Below the pieces are notes generated by a model. That model was not told where the DNA came from and searched no databases. It worked only from the letters and a program-made list of their open reading frames with translations. Positions 35,196 through 47,068 of a stretch of 64,000 nucleotides of DNA are shown here, one piece after another. Source of the stretch: Pilatotrama ljubarskyi (taxonomy: Eukaryota; Basidiomycota; Agaricomycetes; Polyporales; Polyporaceae). The stretch is taken from assembly GCA_022385805.1 (NCBI GenBank), contig MU277672.1:664012-728011 (forward strand). The letters are read 5' to 3'. The position numbers and the translations under genes were made by a program. The stretch's first letter is position 1. Every line of letters begins with the position of its first letter.

Positions 35196-36431
35196 TTACA
35201 GCTTGCCGCTGAGCTCACGCTCGAGGCGGACGAGCTCGACTGTGTGGGGATGCTCCCAGAGCGCCGCCGCCGCATCCGCTTCGATGGGGGGCAGAGGCTT
35301 GCGAGGCTTCCCTCCATATCCGTAAAGCTTCTCCAGCAAGAACTTCGTCCCTGCGATCGAAGCCTTCGCAATGGTGAAGTCCGCGCGGGCGATGATGCCC
35401 TGCAGACGCTGAGCTTCAGGAAGGAGAGAGAGGTCCTTCTTCGACTTCTCCGAGAGCTCGAACAGTTTTTCGATGGCGTACTGTTGACACGGTCAGGCCG
35501 AGGAGTATGTTACATGAGCGTCAGAAGGACATACCGGCGCCACGTTAGCCAGCCCTGTGATGGCACCATGTGCGTCCACGAAGGCAGAAGGGAGGATAAA
35601 GTCCGTGAAGCCGCCAAGGACGAGGAAGGGAGCGTAGGGGTTCTTTCGGGGGTGCAGTGTAGCGAAGGACGGATCTGAGACTGTTGCCGTAATACGTGTC
35701 AGCTTGCCAACGTTGCCGCAGCTATACAATTGTCAGCGGCGGATACTCAGAGGAGTGGAGGTCGGACATACGTGAGCTTGACACCAGCGATATTCGGGGA
35801 CTCTGTCGCCAACTCCGTGATGAGGTCCGAGTCGAGGTCGATTCCTCCACTTGCACCAGGATCTAATCTTCACAGTAAGCAGATGCGACACGAAAGGGAG
35901 GAGTTTGCACGCTTACAATTATAGATAATTACGGGTATAGGGCTCTTCTCCGCCACTTCTGACCAGAACGCCTTGAGGGCCTTCTTGTTTCCGACCAACG
36001 CGCCCGCGAAGTAACCGCTGCAGATCACTATCGCGTAATCTGCACCCGCCTCCGCCGCCTCAATGGACAGCTGGATCGTCTCCCGTGTGCTGCCCGCCCC
36101 CGTCCCAGCAATGATAGGGATACTTGTAAAGCCAGCGTCGTCCAGGGCCCGACGGGCGGTCTTGATGAGCGTCGCACGCTCCGCGTGAGATAGATGGTGC
36201 GCCTCTCCCATGCTGCCTGACAGCAGGGGTCGGACGCCCGCCTTGGCGAGACGGATGACATGAGATGAGAACGACTGCAGGTCTGCCAAATGCGGGGTGT
36301 TGTACGTGAGCGTGGGACGCGGCGGAGAGTCTGCATGCCGACATACCGAGGTCCTCCGTCTCCGGCGCGAAAAACGTCGGGATGGGCGCGTAGATTCCAG
36401 GCTGGAGAGGGCGGACGACACTGGAGGCCAT
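35196..36431 (-). CDS. DapA-family aldolase (dihydrodipicolinate synthase / 4-hydroxy-2-oxoglutarate aldolase type)
   Basis: These TIM-barrel enzymes form a Schiff base with pyruvate or a 2-keto acid; fungi lack the lysine-forming dihydrodipicolinate route, so the role here is more likely keto-acid or sugar-acid cleavage. Five exons (36431-36347, 36282-35917, 35862-35772, 35721-35535, 35480-35196) give 337 residues. Visible motifs are YAPIPTFF at the start, LLSGSMGEAHHLS for the substrate loop, IPIIAGTGAGSTRETI, the catalytic tyrosine in IIYNYPGASGGIDL, and the Schiff-base lysine in IAGVKLTCGN. Two splice junctions fall in these motifs, and the tyrosine codon is completed by splicing at 35917/35862. 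There is no obvious presequence. The substrate cannot be fixed from the sequence; HOGA1-like hydroxyoxoglutarate aldolase is the closest animal function. Confidence 0.9.
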
Positions 36432-37670
36432 GGCGAACAGAGGTCGGGGAGTGCGAAGCCGAGGACAGAGGAATCTGCAGATTGCCCCGCTCACCTTTAT
36501 GAGCTGCTACCTGTAGCGCTCGGACCGGGCTTCCCGGCGGCACGCACTACACCTGACCGACGGCCCGCCCGCAGGCCACCCGCACAGGCTTCGTTATCGA
36601 AGGGCCCGCGCTCCATCAGCTTGATCGAAGACGGGCCAGTCATCGGCCTTGCCACTTTCGCCTTGGTCGGGGACGCTGACCAGGGGTCAGTACCACGAGC
36701 ATCGGCGACTTTGACCCCGGAAAAGAGTTGGACCTCGTCGGGGCATCGGAACCTCCTGCTTGGATACAAGCCGGCAGCTGAATTGCGTTCGAGAGCCGGA
36801 GCGTGTCGGAGGGTACGCAGCAGCCTGACGCGCCGCACCGGGTATGCTTATGGCACAATCGCTTGCCTTTAGAACGCCAAGGGTACTGATTGAACCCACC
36901 GCTACGCCCATGTTGCGACTGGCCACATGAAGGTACAGAGACACGTCAAGAAGACCCCAGCTTGCACGAGAACATGTCACGCGTTGAGCCTCAGGACCGC
37001 CGCAGACACGGTATGAGCGGCCACCGGGTTTAGCGGACGGGAGGATGGCGGATGCCCGGGACATATGCGACGTATGTTCGCCCCGTTCCGTCACCGGGCG
37101 CGTAGGTTCAGATCCTGCAGAATGCCGTCCCCAACCTTGGCGGGCCACACCCGTGGTGTGGCGAAGAGTGTTGCATTTTTGCCACAGAGAACCTCCGGGA
37201 TGCGAAAGTCTTACCGCAATCTACCGTCCGGGCGGCGGGAGAAGACAGGAAACCAGACAAACTCCGGGGAGAAGCACAGGAATAGCAGGATACGGCTGAT
37301 AGATAGATACCTTGCCATTGAAACGACTTGCGAAGCACGTCTAGATTAGGGATGCGAAGCAAGTATGAGACAAAGTATGAGACAGGATCGTCAGCAAATA
37401 CAACCTCCGCACCACCGTTCCGCCGAAGACTCACCGCAGCGATAGCGTACGCGCTCAGCAAGCGCTACCGGATTGCTCACTACGTCCTCTATCGCAATCC
37501 AGCTTAAAGGCCCGCACACTGCCCGAGCGGAGAACAGGGTTATGGAGACGAGGTAGTGCATCAAAGCAATTTGCGTGTACCTATCATGATCGCCCGCCCA
37601 GCCGTTCAGCTTCCAACATGATGTGTAAGAAATGGACTCACACATCGTATGCATGAAGTAAAGGATCCGT
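36432..37670. other. Intergenic, 1.2 kb
   Basis: Lies between the aldolase start and the pseudouridine synthase 3' end, both on the minus strand. No supported gene. A T-arm-like hairpin at about 37103-37119 was considered as a tRNA and rejected. The DNA around 37290-37560 is less GC-rich than the flanks. Confidence 0.45.
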
Positions 37671-38837
37671 CTATACAACCTCTAACTTGGCTAGTACTTC
37701 TCTCTCCCATTCTGTGCGGCCTTCACGGTCTACTTCCCCTTGATCAACTAGCGCCTTCTGAAAGACCTCCCATGGCACACATGCGCGGTCGCCCTCCTCC
37801 TTCGGTTCAAGGGCGAACCGACCTTGTCTTGAGCGCGTAAGGGTGACGACATGGCCTGCGGACCCCAGGGCATGCGCCAGGTCGTGCACTATACATCGGA
37901 CGTAGGTTCCGCCAGAGACCTTCATCCGCAAGACGAACGCCGTCGGCGCCTTCTCAGAGGGAACCTCCTGGTCAGGCTCGTCCTTGATCGACACGCTCTC
38001 ATCGACACTCTTGAGCGCTTTCTCCATCGCCTCCTGCTCCTCTTTCGAGAACTTCTTCTCCGGAGGCCGGAAGGAGTGGTCGCTTCCCAGCCACTCGACG
38101 AGCTCGAGCTCATGCACGGTCACTTTCCTTCTTTCGATCGGCCGTGGTAGGGGGATACCTTGACGAGCGTAGTCATATAACGGCATCCCGTCCATCTTGA
38201 GTGCTGAGAAACTGAGATAGAACCATAAGCCGCGAAACGGCCGAAAGATGGGATATATTCTGCTCACATAGGTGGTACCTGCTCGATCTCGCCTCTGAAC
38301 TGCTCCAGGGCCTTTTCGACTTGCTCTCGCGTAACGTGATGCCAAGGCGCAGCGCGCACCTGCTTGCCTTCGCTGTCGTACGTATCGGTCTCGCATCCCA
38401 GTAAGCACGTCGTGCGATACTCCTACGGCCTCGCGTCAACACCGGAGTCTAGACATGCGCGGAGGACGTCTTCATTACCTTGACGCAATCGAGGAATTCG
38501 GAGAGCTTTTTCGTACCTTTGCCGACGCCGATCACTGTAGGCTCAAGCACCTTCAGACACTCCACGTTCGGGACACGAGTCGTGGCAATTCACCAAGGAC
38601 GCCGTCGGCGAGAGGGTCGAGCGTCCCGCCCTGACCGATCTTGACCGCGTCGCGCCGGAATCTGCCCCTCTTACCCGGATTCTTGGCTTTCTCTGCCAGC
38701 TTGCTCTCTTCTACGAACAGAGGAGAATTGGCGACGAGCTGCTTGACGTCGTTCACCACAGCCATTGACGTCGGCCCGGATGGCTTGACCACCCCAAAGA
38801 GAGCCGAGATAGGTCCTGACTGTGCGTCTTTTGGCAT
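37671..38837 (-). CDS. tRNA pseudouridine-55 synthase, Pus4/TruB family
   Basis: Pus4 makes the pseudouridine at position 55 of the T-loop in cytosolic and mitochondrial tRNAs. Four exons (38837-38594, 38534-38479, 38422-38268, 38211-37671) give 331 residues. The TruB signatures are clear: GVVKPSGPTSMAVVNDVK, the catalytic aspartate in [23 protein letters not shown] (split by the first intron), FSALKMDGMPLYDYARQG, and SGGTYVRCIVHDLAHALG. An acidic insertion (about residues 200-245, with KEEQEAMEKALKSVDESVSIKDE) interrupts the domain, as in other fungal Pus4 proteins. The ATG at 38837 lies 12 residues before the conserved core, so no long targeting leader is present. Confidence 0.95.
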
Positions 38838-39182
38838 GACAGGGTATGATGGCTTGAGCCAGGCAGGTTTCAAGAGTAGCTGTGAGTACCAGCGAGCACA
38901 AAGCAAGTTTCCTCGCAGAAGAATGCGAGTCGCAGGAGTGGTCAAGAGCATGAGTATGCAGACGCCGAAAATCGCGGTGCTTTCGGTGGGCGCTTGCATG
39001 CACGAGACGTCATACTCAACGACCGCGAGTGAACATGATTGTCCTGCAGAGTCCCTTGAGGTACGCGGGATGCACAACAGGGGCTCCGTCCAAGCATGCC
39101 TCCATGAAAAATCTCGTACAACTCATAATTCTACAACAGTAGACTTCCATCACTGATGACGTCCAGACGCTCGATTCCTGGA
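38838..39182. other. Intergenic, AKR to PUS4
   Basis: About 345 bp between two minus-strand genes. An open frame at 39016-39261 is the unspliced read-through of the last reductase intron and is not a separate gene. Confidence 0.5.
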
Positions 39183-40328
39183 TCAGTCGTCCAGCCAGGT
39201 GCACTGAGTGGTCAACGAATGAGCGATCTGCCATAAGAGCAGTATGCACGTGGACACGCACGAAAGCACGGTGGTGAACCTTGGACCCCGCCTCACTAAT
39301 GGCCTCGACTTCCTCTGGTGTGAGGTCAGGGAGACCCTGCGTAGCGACATACTCCTTGACGCGCTCCTCCTTGGAGGACGTCCTAAAACCAGGCGGTCAG
39401 CTTACGGAATCAGAAGGGCTACTTTGCATATAGAAACTGACGTGATCTCAGGAATTCCTTGGTTTCGCAACCACAAGCCGAGAACCTGGCCTTCGGAGAC
39501 CTTCTTGCCGGAATCCTTCTCCAAACGCTCGCGGACGGATGTCAAGATGGGGTCAACAGGCCCGCCCTTGTGACGAACGATGGGAGTCAAGCCCCCATAA
39601 GACGTAGCGACAATGTTATGCTTCTTCTGGAAGTTCAGCAGAGGCTTGGTCGCCTTGTATACGTAAGGGTGGTACTCGATCTGTACGAATCATCGTTAGC
39701 ACTGTGCATGCGAAAGAATCCGCGTGAGACTCACCTGGTTCACGGCGGGGACGACAGTGGCAACCTCTAGGACCTCTTCCAGGTCCTTTATCCTGAAGTT
39801 GGACACGCCGATGCTCTTCGCCAAGCCTTCCTTCTGGAGCTCCTCAAACTCCTTCCAGACGGACTTGAGCTTCCCTTCATGGTGGATGGGCATATGAATG
39901 AGGAACAGGTCGACATAGTCAAGACGGAGCTTCTTCAGCGACTCCACCAAGGTATCGCGAACAGTCTTGCCCTCGGGAACCTTGCCGAGCTTCGTGGTGA
40001 CGAAGAGTTCGGAGCGAGGCTTGCCGGAAGAAGCAATGCCTTCACCGAGCGATTCCTCGTTGCCGTAGAGCTGGGCACCGTCGAGGTGTATTATTCCGTT
40101 GGCGATGGCGACGCGGACAGAGTTCGCTGCGTCCTTGCCAAAGAGCGCTGTGCCCGTGCCGAAGCCGAGCCAGGGAATATGCTTGCCGTCGTTGAGAGGA
40201 ATACGGAGGGGAGCCATGGTACGCAAGTGGGTTGTGGTGGCGAAGAGTCGACGGAAGGCGACGAGGGCGGCCATGCTGAAGACCGCGACGGCTATATACG
40301 TTCTGAAGGAATTGACCTGGAGAGCCAT
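39183..40328 (-). CDS. Aldo-keto reductase with possible N-terminal membrane anchor
   Basis: NADPH-dependent oxidoreductase of the AKR superfamily that reduces aldehydes and ketones. Four exons (40328-39735, 39680-39442, 39382-39262, 39203-39183) give 324 residues. The catalytic tetrad is visible: Asp and Tyr in HLDGAQLYGNEES, Lys in FVTTKLGK, His in LFLIHMP; KSIGVSNF is the usual family signature. The first ATG adds about 37 residues with a hydrophobic run (IAVAVFSMAALVAF) that looks like a signal anchor. The second in-frame ATG at 40217 starts right at the barrel (MAPLRIPLNDGK), like most cytosolic AKRs. The last exon is only seven codons (CTWLDD then stop) after a 58-nt intron; without that splice the frame runs to 39016. 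The true substrate is unknown. Confidence 0.88.
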
Positions 40329-41190
40329 GGCCGATAAGATCGATCCGATGACGAATGTCAGTTACCTCTTGCGTGCAGGTTTCCTGCCGCGCACGTCACC
40401 GTCCTCAGCGCGGTACGTGAGCGAAAGACGACGCGGGCTTGCACGGAGTACCGTGCCAACGTCGCGAATGCCAGACGAGGCCTTGCAGTGGTCGTCTGAA
40501 GCAGGCGTGTCCGATGGGGCCGCACACTCAGTGCGTGAATGTGCCAATCCCTCAGCATGAGAATAACGACGCAGCTGGGGAAACGGTGCTATATTTGCGT
40601 ATTTCATCACTTGCTTACTGTCTGACAGTAAAGTTCGAACCACACTCCACCGCAGAGAGAACCTTCCGGATCTGAAATTCTGCTTCTGACGGTGACCGGA
40701 CGGCTAGACGGCGTCCGTTGAGGAAACTAGACAGTCTGTAGAGGCTCGGAGGAAGAGGTGGCTGCATTTGCTGCGGGTGCAGTCGCGGATCATCGCACTC
40801 ACCGCACCGCCCGTGCCGTGCCCCGGCGCGCCCGAAGCGGCCCTGCCCTAATGTGCGGGGGAGTACGCTTGCTTTATGTAAGCGCCCTCTTGCTTTCTTC
40901 TCATCTTTTAACAACTACACAGGCACCTGTATACCACATGTTTGCCGTCGCCTTCGGGACTCGACGTGCTTTCATCTCTGGGTGCCTCAGAGCAACCGCC
41001 ACGGTTCACTCTTTGGCTGGTCGTCCTCATGCATCCACGGACTGAACGGTCACCTAGTGTTCCGACATCCTGCACGGCTCCTATTGTACGCTTGTATCGC
41101 ATACAGGAATAGAACTATCTTATAGCTATCTGGACATGCAAAGCTACTGAGAAAACGGTCTCCGTCTCGTCATAGCTTGGGTACCGGAGT
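40329..41190. other. Intergenic, no supported gene
   Basis: About 860 bp between the reductase start and the 3' end of the next minus-strand gene. Only short overlapping frames are seen. The part next to 40329 should hold the reductase promoter. Confidence 0.5.
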
Positions 41191-42744
41191 TCAAATTGGG
41201 GGAGCTCTTGCGTTACCGGGTGATACAACCTCCTCGCGAACGACCGCCGACGCGTCACGATTGGGAAACCTCCCCAGTGGGCTGTTGATCCGAGTATGAA
41301 GGGCCGCGGCGAATGGAGTACTAGTAGGGAATGGAGTAGGGGTCGGAGGGAAGGTCCATGGATCTTCAGGATCCTGGAAGAGGATCGACTGTGTGAGTAC
41401 CTGTGCATAGCAGTGGTGAGGATATCGGCGACTCACATAACATCACATAGGCGCCACGTCCGGTACGATGGGAGGTGGCGTATGGGTCACAGATGGAAGC
41501 GAATCGACCACATCGGGCGGTAGCGTGTCCTTGTCAGTGGCAAGCTCCGGATCGTCGCGGCGAGAGATATTCTGAGGATCGACCGTCCGCCCCGCTCCCG
41601 TGCGTGTGCGTCGCCGCGTCTTCGCGACAGTGGCCCGTCCGCGCCGCCCACGGAGGACGCAGAAATACACGACCAAACCAGCCAGGATCGCAAATCCCAC
41701 GAGACCACCTATCACTCCGCCCACGACCCCTCCAATGTTATCGCTCGATCCGCTCGGAACTGAAGATGCGGAGGCCTGAGGCCCCATGGCTGCAGGTGTC
41801 TTTATACCTCCGCCGTCCGTCCCTGCAGTCGTAGCGGAACCAGTCACGCTGGCGCTGTCCGTGCCTGGACTCTGCGAGTTCGCCGCAGCAGTAGGCTGAG
41901 CCGTGCCTGTAGACTCGAGTTTGTCTGTGTATGTACGTGTGAGCACAGGCAACGGTACCCGTCAGCTGAGAGATGAGCTCACCGCCTATTCTCTCAGCGC
42001 CCACAGCGTCGAAGGTGACAAGCTATGATCAGACATGTCAGACAGCGAGCTGGCCTCTTACAGTGCGCACTGACAAAGCCATCTATGGGTATGAATGCCC
42101 AGTCAGGAATCGCCGTCCCAGCGGGGATGGGATGCGGGAAGCTGGTAGGAACTTTGAATGAGTGCTTGGACCCCCACATTTGCCTCAGACATACCTGCCG
42201 TTATGTACGTCCTGTGCATTACAGTACTGCGTCCATTGAGACCATCTGTACATCGATGTCACGGTAAGTGGGCGCAGCAGCATCATAATTGCCGACTACT
42301 TACTCGGGCCAACCAGACCCTTGACAGAACCCGCAAGCGCTGAACAAGGCGTAGGCGATGGAACTGCACATGCATACGTCGGTGGTCTCCGTAGAAGGAC
42401 CGTTGTAATTGAATGTCGCGTCAGGAAGAGCTTGCACCATCGCACCTAGTGTAAAAATCGCAGTCGAACACCATCAGGGCTGGCAGGTTCGCAGCTGAAC
42501 ATCACTCACTGCCGTCAGGCTGGCAGGCTCCCTGCATGTATGCCGCCATCAAGCAAGGAGATTGGCCCAAGGAGTTGAACCACTGGGAGAATCGCGTCGA
42601 CGTGAGCCTGAGATAATGTCCCGCCGGAGCCGTTGCGCTTACCCAGGCGGTGCCAGAGTTGTTCCTACATTCTGCGTTAGTGCTTTGTCCGCTCATGACT
42701 CCTGCCGCCACAAAGGAGACCACGACTAGCCGCCGCGTCATCAT
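41191..42744 (-). CDS. Secreted-ectodomain single-pass membrane protein, Agaricomycete family
   Basis: I recognise the layout but not a named function. Eight exons give 380 residues: 42744-42643, 42582-42510, 42445-42304, 42245-42195, 42141-42075, 42022-41983, 41924-41467 and 41400-41191. A signal peptide (MMTRRLVVVSFVAAGVMSG) is followed by a cysteine-containing ectodomain (FNSLGQSPCLMAAYMQGAC, CMCSSIAYALFSACGFCQG, WSQWTQYCN, IPAGTAIPDWAFIPID), a Ser/Thr/Pro stalk, a glycine-rich membrane span (IGGVVGGVIGGLVGFAILAG) at about residues 221-248, a basic stop-transfer RGRRGR, and a Pro/Thr-rich cytosolic tail. The cysteine spacing suggests disulphides in a small extracellular domain. The last splice junction (41467/41400) is inferred from frame only. 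A wall-sensing role would be a guess. Confidence 0.78.
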
Positions 42745-43632
42745 GTCGGGCAGCCCTTCAAGTTGGCAAGCAAGACGGCCGGGTGAAGGTGCTAAGGAGC
42801 GGAAGAGACGTCTCGGCACCGCTGTATTGCTCCTTGTTGCTTGGACCATTAGCGTTAGAGGTGGGGTTTGGTAGGTGGGCATTAAGGCCCTTTTGGGAGT
42901 CACGCTGACAGCGCAAGACATCCTAGGTAACTGGGGTCGGTCTGCGTGATCGACGGTTTGACAGACAGGCACTCGCTAGGGAATATCGAGGCCCGCGGCC
43001 TGTGCGCATCTGTCAACCGCGCACCTTCCTGTATACACCTGCGGGAGCTTTGATCAAATACCCCACGTCGGCCGGACCAGTCCATGCGATACGGTAGGAT
43101 ATGGTCCGGCTTGATAGTGTTAGCACTGGCCGCTCTTGGCCAGTCTATCGGCCACCATGCCGTCGGTCCACGTTCTTGCGGAATGCAGTGCGAGAGGGGC
43201 GGTGAAGCCTTCTGGAGCAAATCTATAGATTCCACGCCTATCATGAGCGGTACACATCAATGACAGTAGTTGGGCGGAGAGGCCCGTAATGGGGCAGATA
43301 ACCTAGCGAATACTATATTATGATATCGTAAACTGAGGCGAGCCTCGAGACTGCATGAAGCATCGCCTGCGTTGATACAAACTCACAAATCGTAAGTATT
43401 ACTGCGCGCGGGGCGATCGTGTGGGGTGAACCTCGCCTTGACAGGCGGATGTCCGGGTCAGAGAAGAGGATCGAGGAATTCGGCACTCCAGCCGTGAGCG
43501 TCATGATATAGGTGAAGTATAACCCTGTGGAAGGCTGCATATGGGACACAACCCCAAGCCTGTAAGCCTCTGCCACTCAATAATTCGAAGAGCTACCATA
43601 CCGATCGTAGACGGTTCGTAGAGGTGTCTCTC
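42745..43632. other. Intergenic, no supported gene
   Basis: About 890 bp. A minus-strand frame at 43313-43576 has no recognisable domain. Lower GC than neighbouring coding DNA. The segment next to 42745 should hold the promoter of the membrane-protein gene; a further in-frame ATG exists at about 42876 but would bury the signal peptide. Confidence 0.45.
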
Positions 43633-44000
43633 TCATGATGTGACGGGGGCTGCAGGTGGTGCATACGGAGGCGGAGGATCCGCGCAGCTGATTGCGACTG
43701 TATTGTTGACTACAGTCATCTGTGTTGGTGCTGTCTGAGTCTACGGAGAACAAATAGAGTCAGCTTGACGTCGGAGATACAAACAGTGTGGATGCTGACC
43801 GGTTGAACGACTGTGAGAGCTGGAACCCTGCTAGCATTTTCGGCCGCTCGAACGCAACGCGCAATTGTCACGCATAGTGCGGCGAAGAAGACAAAGCCTG
43901 CAATGCCGCCAATAACGGCACCTATGGTGCCGACTTGCGATATAGAGGAATCCTCGTATACGTAGCTGCGACTTGCGATATCCTTGATGATCATCGGCAT
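43633..44000 (-). CDS. Small single-pass membrane protein with proline-rich tail
   Basis: Two exons, 44000-43800 and 43740-43633, joined by a 59-nt GT-AG intron in phase 0, give 102 residues. The protein has a short N-terminus, a glycine-rich span (VGTIGAVIGGIAGFVFFAAL, residues about 25-46), a basic and cysteine-bearing stop-transfer, and a tail ending PPPPYAPPAAPVTS, which contains a PPPY-type motif able to bind WW domains. The intron is convincing because the frame stays open and proline-rich on the far side. The architecture echoes the membrane half of the gene at 41191-42744. It could be a free small protein or the 3' end of a longer gene whose ectodomain exons I cannot find upstream. 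No function is claimed. Confidence 0.55.
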
Positions 44001-45250
44001 GCTTGGATGTATGGTGAGCCAGAATGTAGACGACAGGACCCTGCACCAGGCGTCCGTTCCTCGCTTTATATAAGGCGACTTCGGACGAATACGCGACGTA
44101 AAGGCCGCTGTGAGGCCCTCATAACACAGCACGACCCGATATTGACGGAATATATGCGACACCTGCACCGTCTGCACCGCAACGCGTCAGTACAGATGTC
44201 TGATCGCAGGGAAAGCCGTGGTCACCTGCTAGGTACCAGGGATCATCTCGGTTGGCTGACACTGCCATAGCTTATCAGCGACGTATACAGATACCTCTAG
44301 GCCTGCCTGCATGTGGTCTGGTAGACTTGGCATGGGTGAGATGTTGTGAGGCTGTGGACAAGAGACGGAGAGACTCGAAACCGCTCGAAACCGACAACGA
44401 CTTGGGTACCGCGATTGCTTCTGGTAGCTCTCATGATGTACGCCGCTGTGTGCCCTCAACGGAGTCAAACGGCTTGTGAGTACCACACGTAGCCGGAGTA
44501 GACATACAGCCTGAGTACTTAGGGATGGTCACACCGGTACATACACTATCAGCAACGACGAACCTGTAGCACTGGCAGGTGGGCCTATCCCTTATCAATG
44601 CTTGCGGTAAGTTGACGGATTCCGAGGACACACGCCACTCCGGCGTTGAAGACCTGTGGACTCAGTTACAGTATATTCGATGCTTGGTCGAGTCGGTGTA
44701 CTTCGAGAGGACTCGGAGTCAGACCTATCTGTTGAGATGGTTGCAGTCCGACGCTGCAGAGCCCGTCGAGAACGCTGGAAGCTGGTGTGGACAGTGATCG
44801 GCTGCTTCGGCCCGAGACGAAAGGCTGCGATCGAAGCACGACCACGTGCTGAGGATGCCTGTTTTGGTGAACGCGGTTGAACGCGTCAAGTTCAGTTGGT
44901 CAAGTTCAAAGTTGAACAATTGACAAATCGCCATCCGCTCCACGTCCTCTGGCGGCTTGCAAAGGGCGACTACGCCTTCCATTGTCCTAGGGCTACGTAT
45001 ACAGGACGAGGAAGTGGGAGGCCAGGCGTTAATCCTCCTTCCTTGTGCTTGCATCCCGCACACGCTGCCTCACGATACCTAGCCTCCTCCTGGGATCCGC
45101 TGGGTTGCCTATACTTCACGGTACGCTCGATATGCTCACCCCTGCGATACGGTTTTTTTTTTGAATACTGAGCAGCATACTATATAGAATTCACCTCATT
45201 GCGCCCAATTCAACCACACATTCATTACTGCACTGTCTAACTACGCCACC
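44001..45250. other. Intergenic, no supported gene
   Basis: About 1.25 kb. Frames here are short. The right end holds a run of ten T (45153-45162) and a TATATAG before the DUF7918-like gene. Remnant ectodomain exons of the small membrane protein may lie in 44001-44500 on the minus strand, but I cannot align any. Confidence 0.45.
45181..45187 (+). promoter_or_regulatory. TATA box of the DUF7918-like gene
   Basis: TATATAG lies 64-70 bp before the ATG at 45251, preceded by a T-rich stretch and followed by an AC-rich leader ending CCACC. This is the clearest TATA box in the window. The functional call is inferred from position. Confidence 0.55.
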
Positions 45251-46562
45251 ATGATCGAACTTCGCGGCTTTTCTGCTTGGATCACCTCTGACGACCTGGA
45301 GCTCATCGAATTCGAGCCGCGCATTGACCAAAATAACAATACTGTTACTTGCTGGATTGCCGGTCCCATTGGAAAGGTCGGTTGACTGTGTGGCTAAGAT
45401 GTTTTGGCGCCTCTTCTGACAAGTCTCTTTGCCAGACTTTCATCGTGCATTGGCGAGATCACGGGAGCCAGGTAGATAGTGCGAGCTACATTTACGTCGA
45501 TGGATTTAAGGTATCCGGTCAATTTCTCTACGGCTATGGAGAGGAGCTCCGCCGTGGCGTCCGCGTTGGTCCCAAAGAGGAGCGGCCGTTCATCTTCTCC
45601 AGAATCCAAGCTGGTATGGCCTCTCATTTACCGGGGGACATTGGTTGTTGTCTCAGTGACTTCGCCTTATGTAGACGACGACGTAGGCTCCGGCCCGACG
45701 GCCTCGGGCAAGAACGTTGGCTCGATCGTGCTGGAGATCAAGCAAATCAGGCGCACCGAGACTTTCGTCTTGGATAACGTCCCTAAACTTCCTACCGTCA
45801 TACGCGGCCACCGCCAAGAGGGGGATGTCTGCGTGAGGTCAGTCCGGTGACGACCCTTTGAACAGAATGCTTACTGCCACTGGTGTACAGATACGGAGAA
45901 GTGCAATCCACTGCTGTCCGGCGCCCCACCTGGAGAATCCAATCCTACGACCCCAACGCTCGTGGTCCCTTCGTGACGTTCATCTTTCGTTACAGAACCC
46001 AGGGTCAGACTCATGTCTCCGACGCCATACCAGCTTATTCACTGACGTCTTGCTCAACGCTCTCAGATTGGCTCATTTCACAAGGCATCATTGGTCCAGA
46101 TGATCCTGTTGCGAAAGAACCACCTGCGCCCTGGCCGATTGAACAGCAAATGCCTCTACCTACGCCGCCCACCACGGAAGCACTTCAGCCTGCCGAGCTC
46201 GAGGCAGAAGAGAGTCCCGAGGAGGACTCTGACCATGACCTGGAACCCGACGAATACTACAGCCCCTTCACCTCGAACCCAGTAAGCCCGCGCTCTCCGA
46301 TGAGCAGTTTGGGCTTGTCGGGCGTGCGTCCTGGTACCAGCCGGGTGAGTAAAGCTTGCCGATCCATGCAATGGACTGACTTCACTAAACGGATCTTTCG
46401 CAGAACGTCTCGAACAGCTCCAGCGGCTCTTTCTCTGGCACCTGGGATCCCACCTCATCAAGCGGCCATTACGAGGAAATACATTGGGACGAATATCGCC
46501 CGGAGGACCGCACTGAAGACCGCTACGCCGATCGCCATGCTCTCGACGACTATTACAAGTAA
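45251..46562 (+). CDS. DUF7918-like basidiomycete protein
   Basis: A family common in mushroom-forming fungi, of unknown function. Six exons (45251-45376, 45436-45613, 45675-45837, 45891-46003, 46067-46344, 46404-46562) give 338 residues. The domain covers about residues 5-215: FSAWITSDDLELIEFEP, TVTCWIAGPIGKTFIVHWRD, ASYIYVDG, ERPFIFSRIQ, VGSIVLEIKQI, and the closing pattern FIFRYRTQDWLISQGIIG. That last pattern needs the 63-nt intron 46004-46066; without it the frame also stays open, inserting a serine-rich stretch. The C-terminal 120 residues are acidic and disordered with SPRSPMSS repeats. No signal peptide or span is evident. The DUF number is from memory of the family pattern. Confidence 0.85.
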
Positions 46563-47068
46563 CGCACTCTCGCTCTCCTGTCGCAACGCTCTGAAAGTCC
46601 CGTATTGCTGTGCAGTACGCAAACCCGCTCTGCTCCCGGTCGTCTGTCGTCTCGCTCTTGCTCTGTATCAAAGTTTCTCGTTGTGCTCCATCTTCATCTT
46701 CATCTGCTCTCTGTTCCTTGCTCTCCTGTCGATACGCATGCTCTCCTGCTCCTTGTACATCTGATTCCCGGATCCGTTAGTGCGGTATATCCGCTCTACC
46801 TCGATTACGTCGTGTCTTGCTCTGCTCCGCTCGTCCACTTCTTTGCGTTCAAGTTAGCCTCCATCTACTAAATATAGCACCTCGCGATCCGAATGTACAT
46901 GCTTTCAATGTGAAGTTCTTTTCCGTCTGAATCTCGTGTATACCTTCATTCTACGGTCCGGGACGCATTGCGCATGAGAAGGGTCGTGCGCTGCGTACGA
47001 CACTTTAAGTTTAACGAGAGAGCTTGAACCTGGGCCGATAGGCACGTGTGGACAGTAACCCTAACCTT
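46563..47068. other. Intergenic, DUF7918-like gene to CHMP7-like gene
   Basis: About 500 bp; the first half is T-rich and probably 3' untranslated sequence. No gene is seen. Confidence 0.5.

Noticed and set aside
34337..35371. Minus-strand frame of 344 codons over the transhydrogenase 5' end
   Set aside because: It only partly shares the phase of exon 2 and otherwise runs through introns and the promoter; the exon model explains the region.
37000..37130. Possible tRNA: a T-arm-like hairpin with loop TTCAGAT and a five-pair stem at about 37103-37119
   Set aside because: The seven bases after the stem have no matching 5' acceptor strand within 110 bases upstream, and no convincing D-arm or anticodon arm is present.
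39016..39261. Separate small gene or long C-terminus of the aldo-keto reductase
   Set aside because: The sequence is better explained as a 58-nt intron followed by a seven-codon last exon, giving a normal AKR length.
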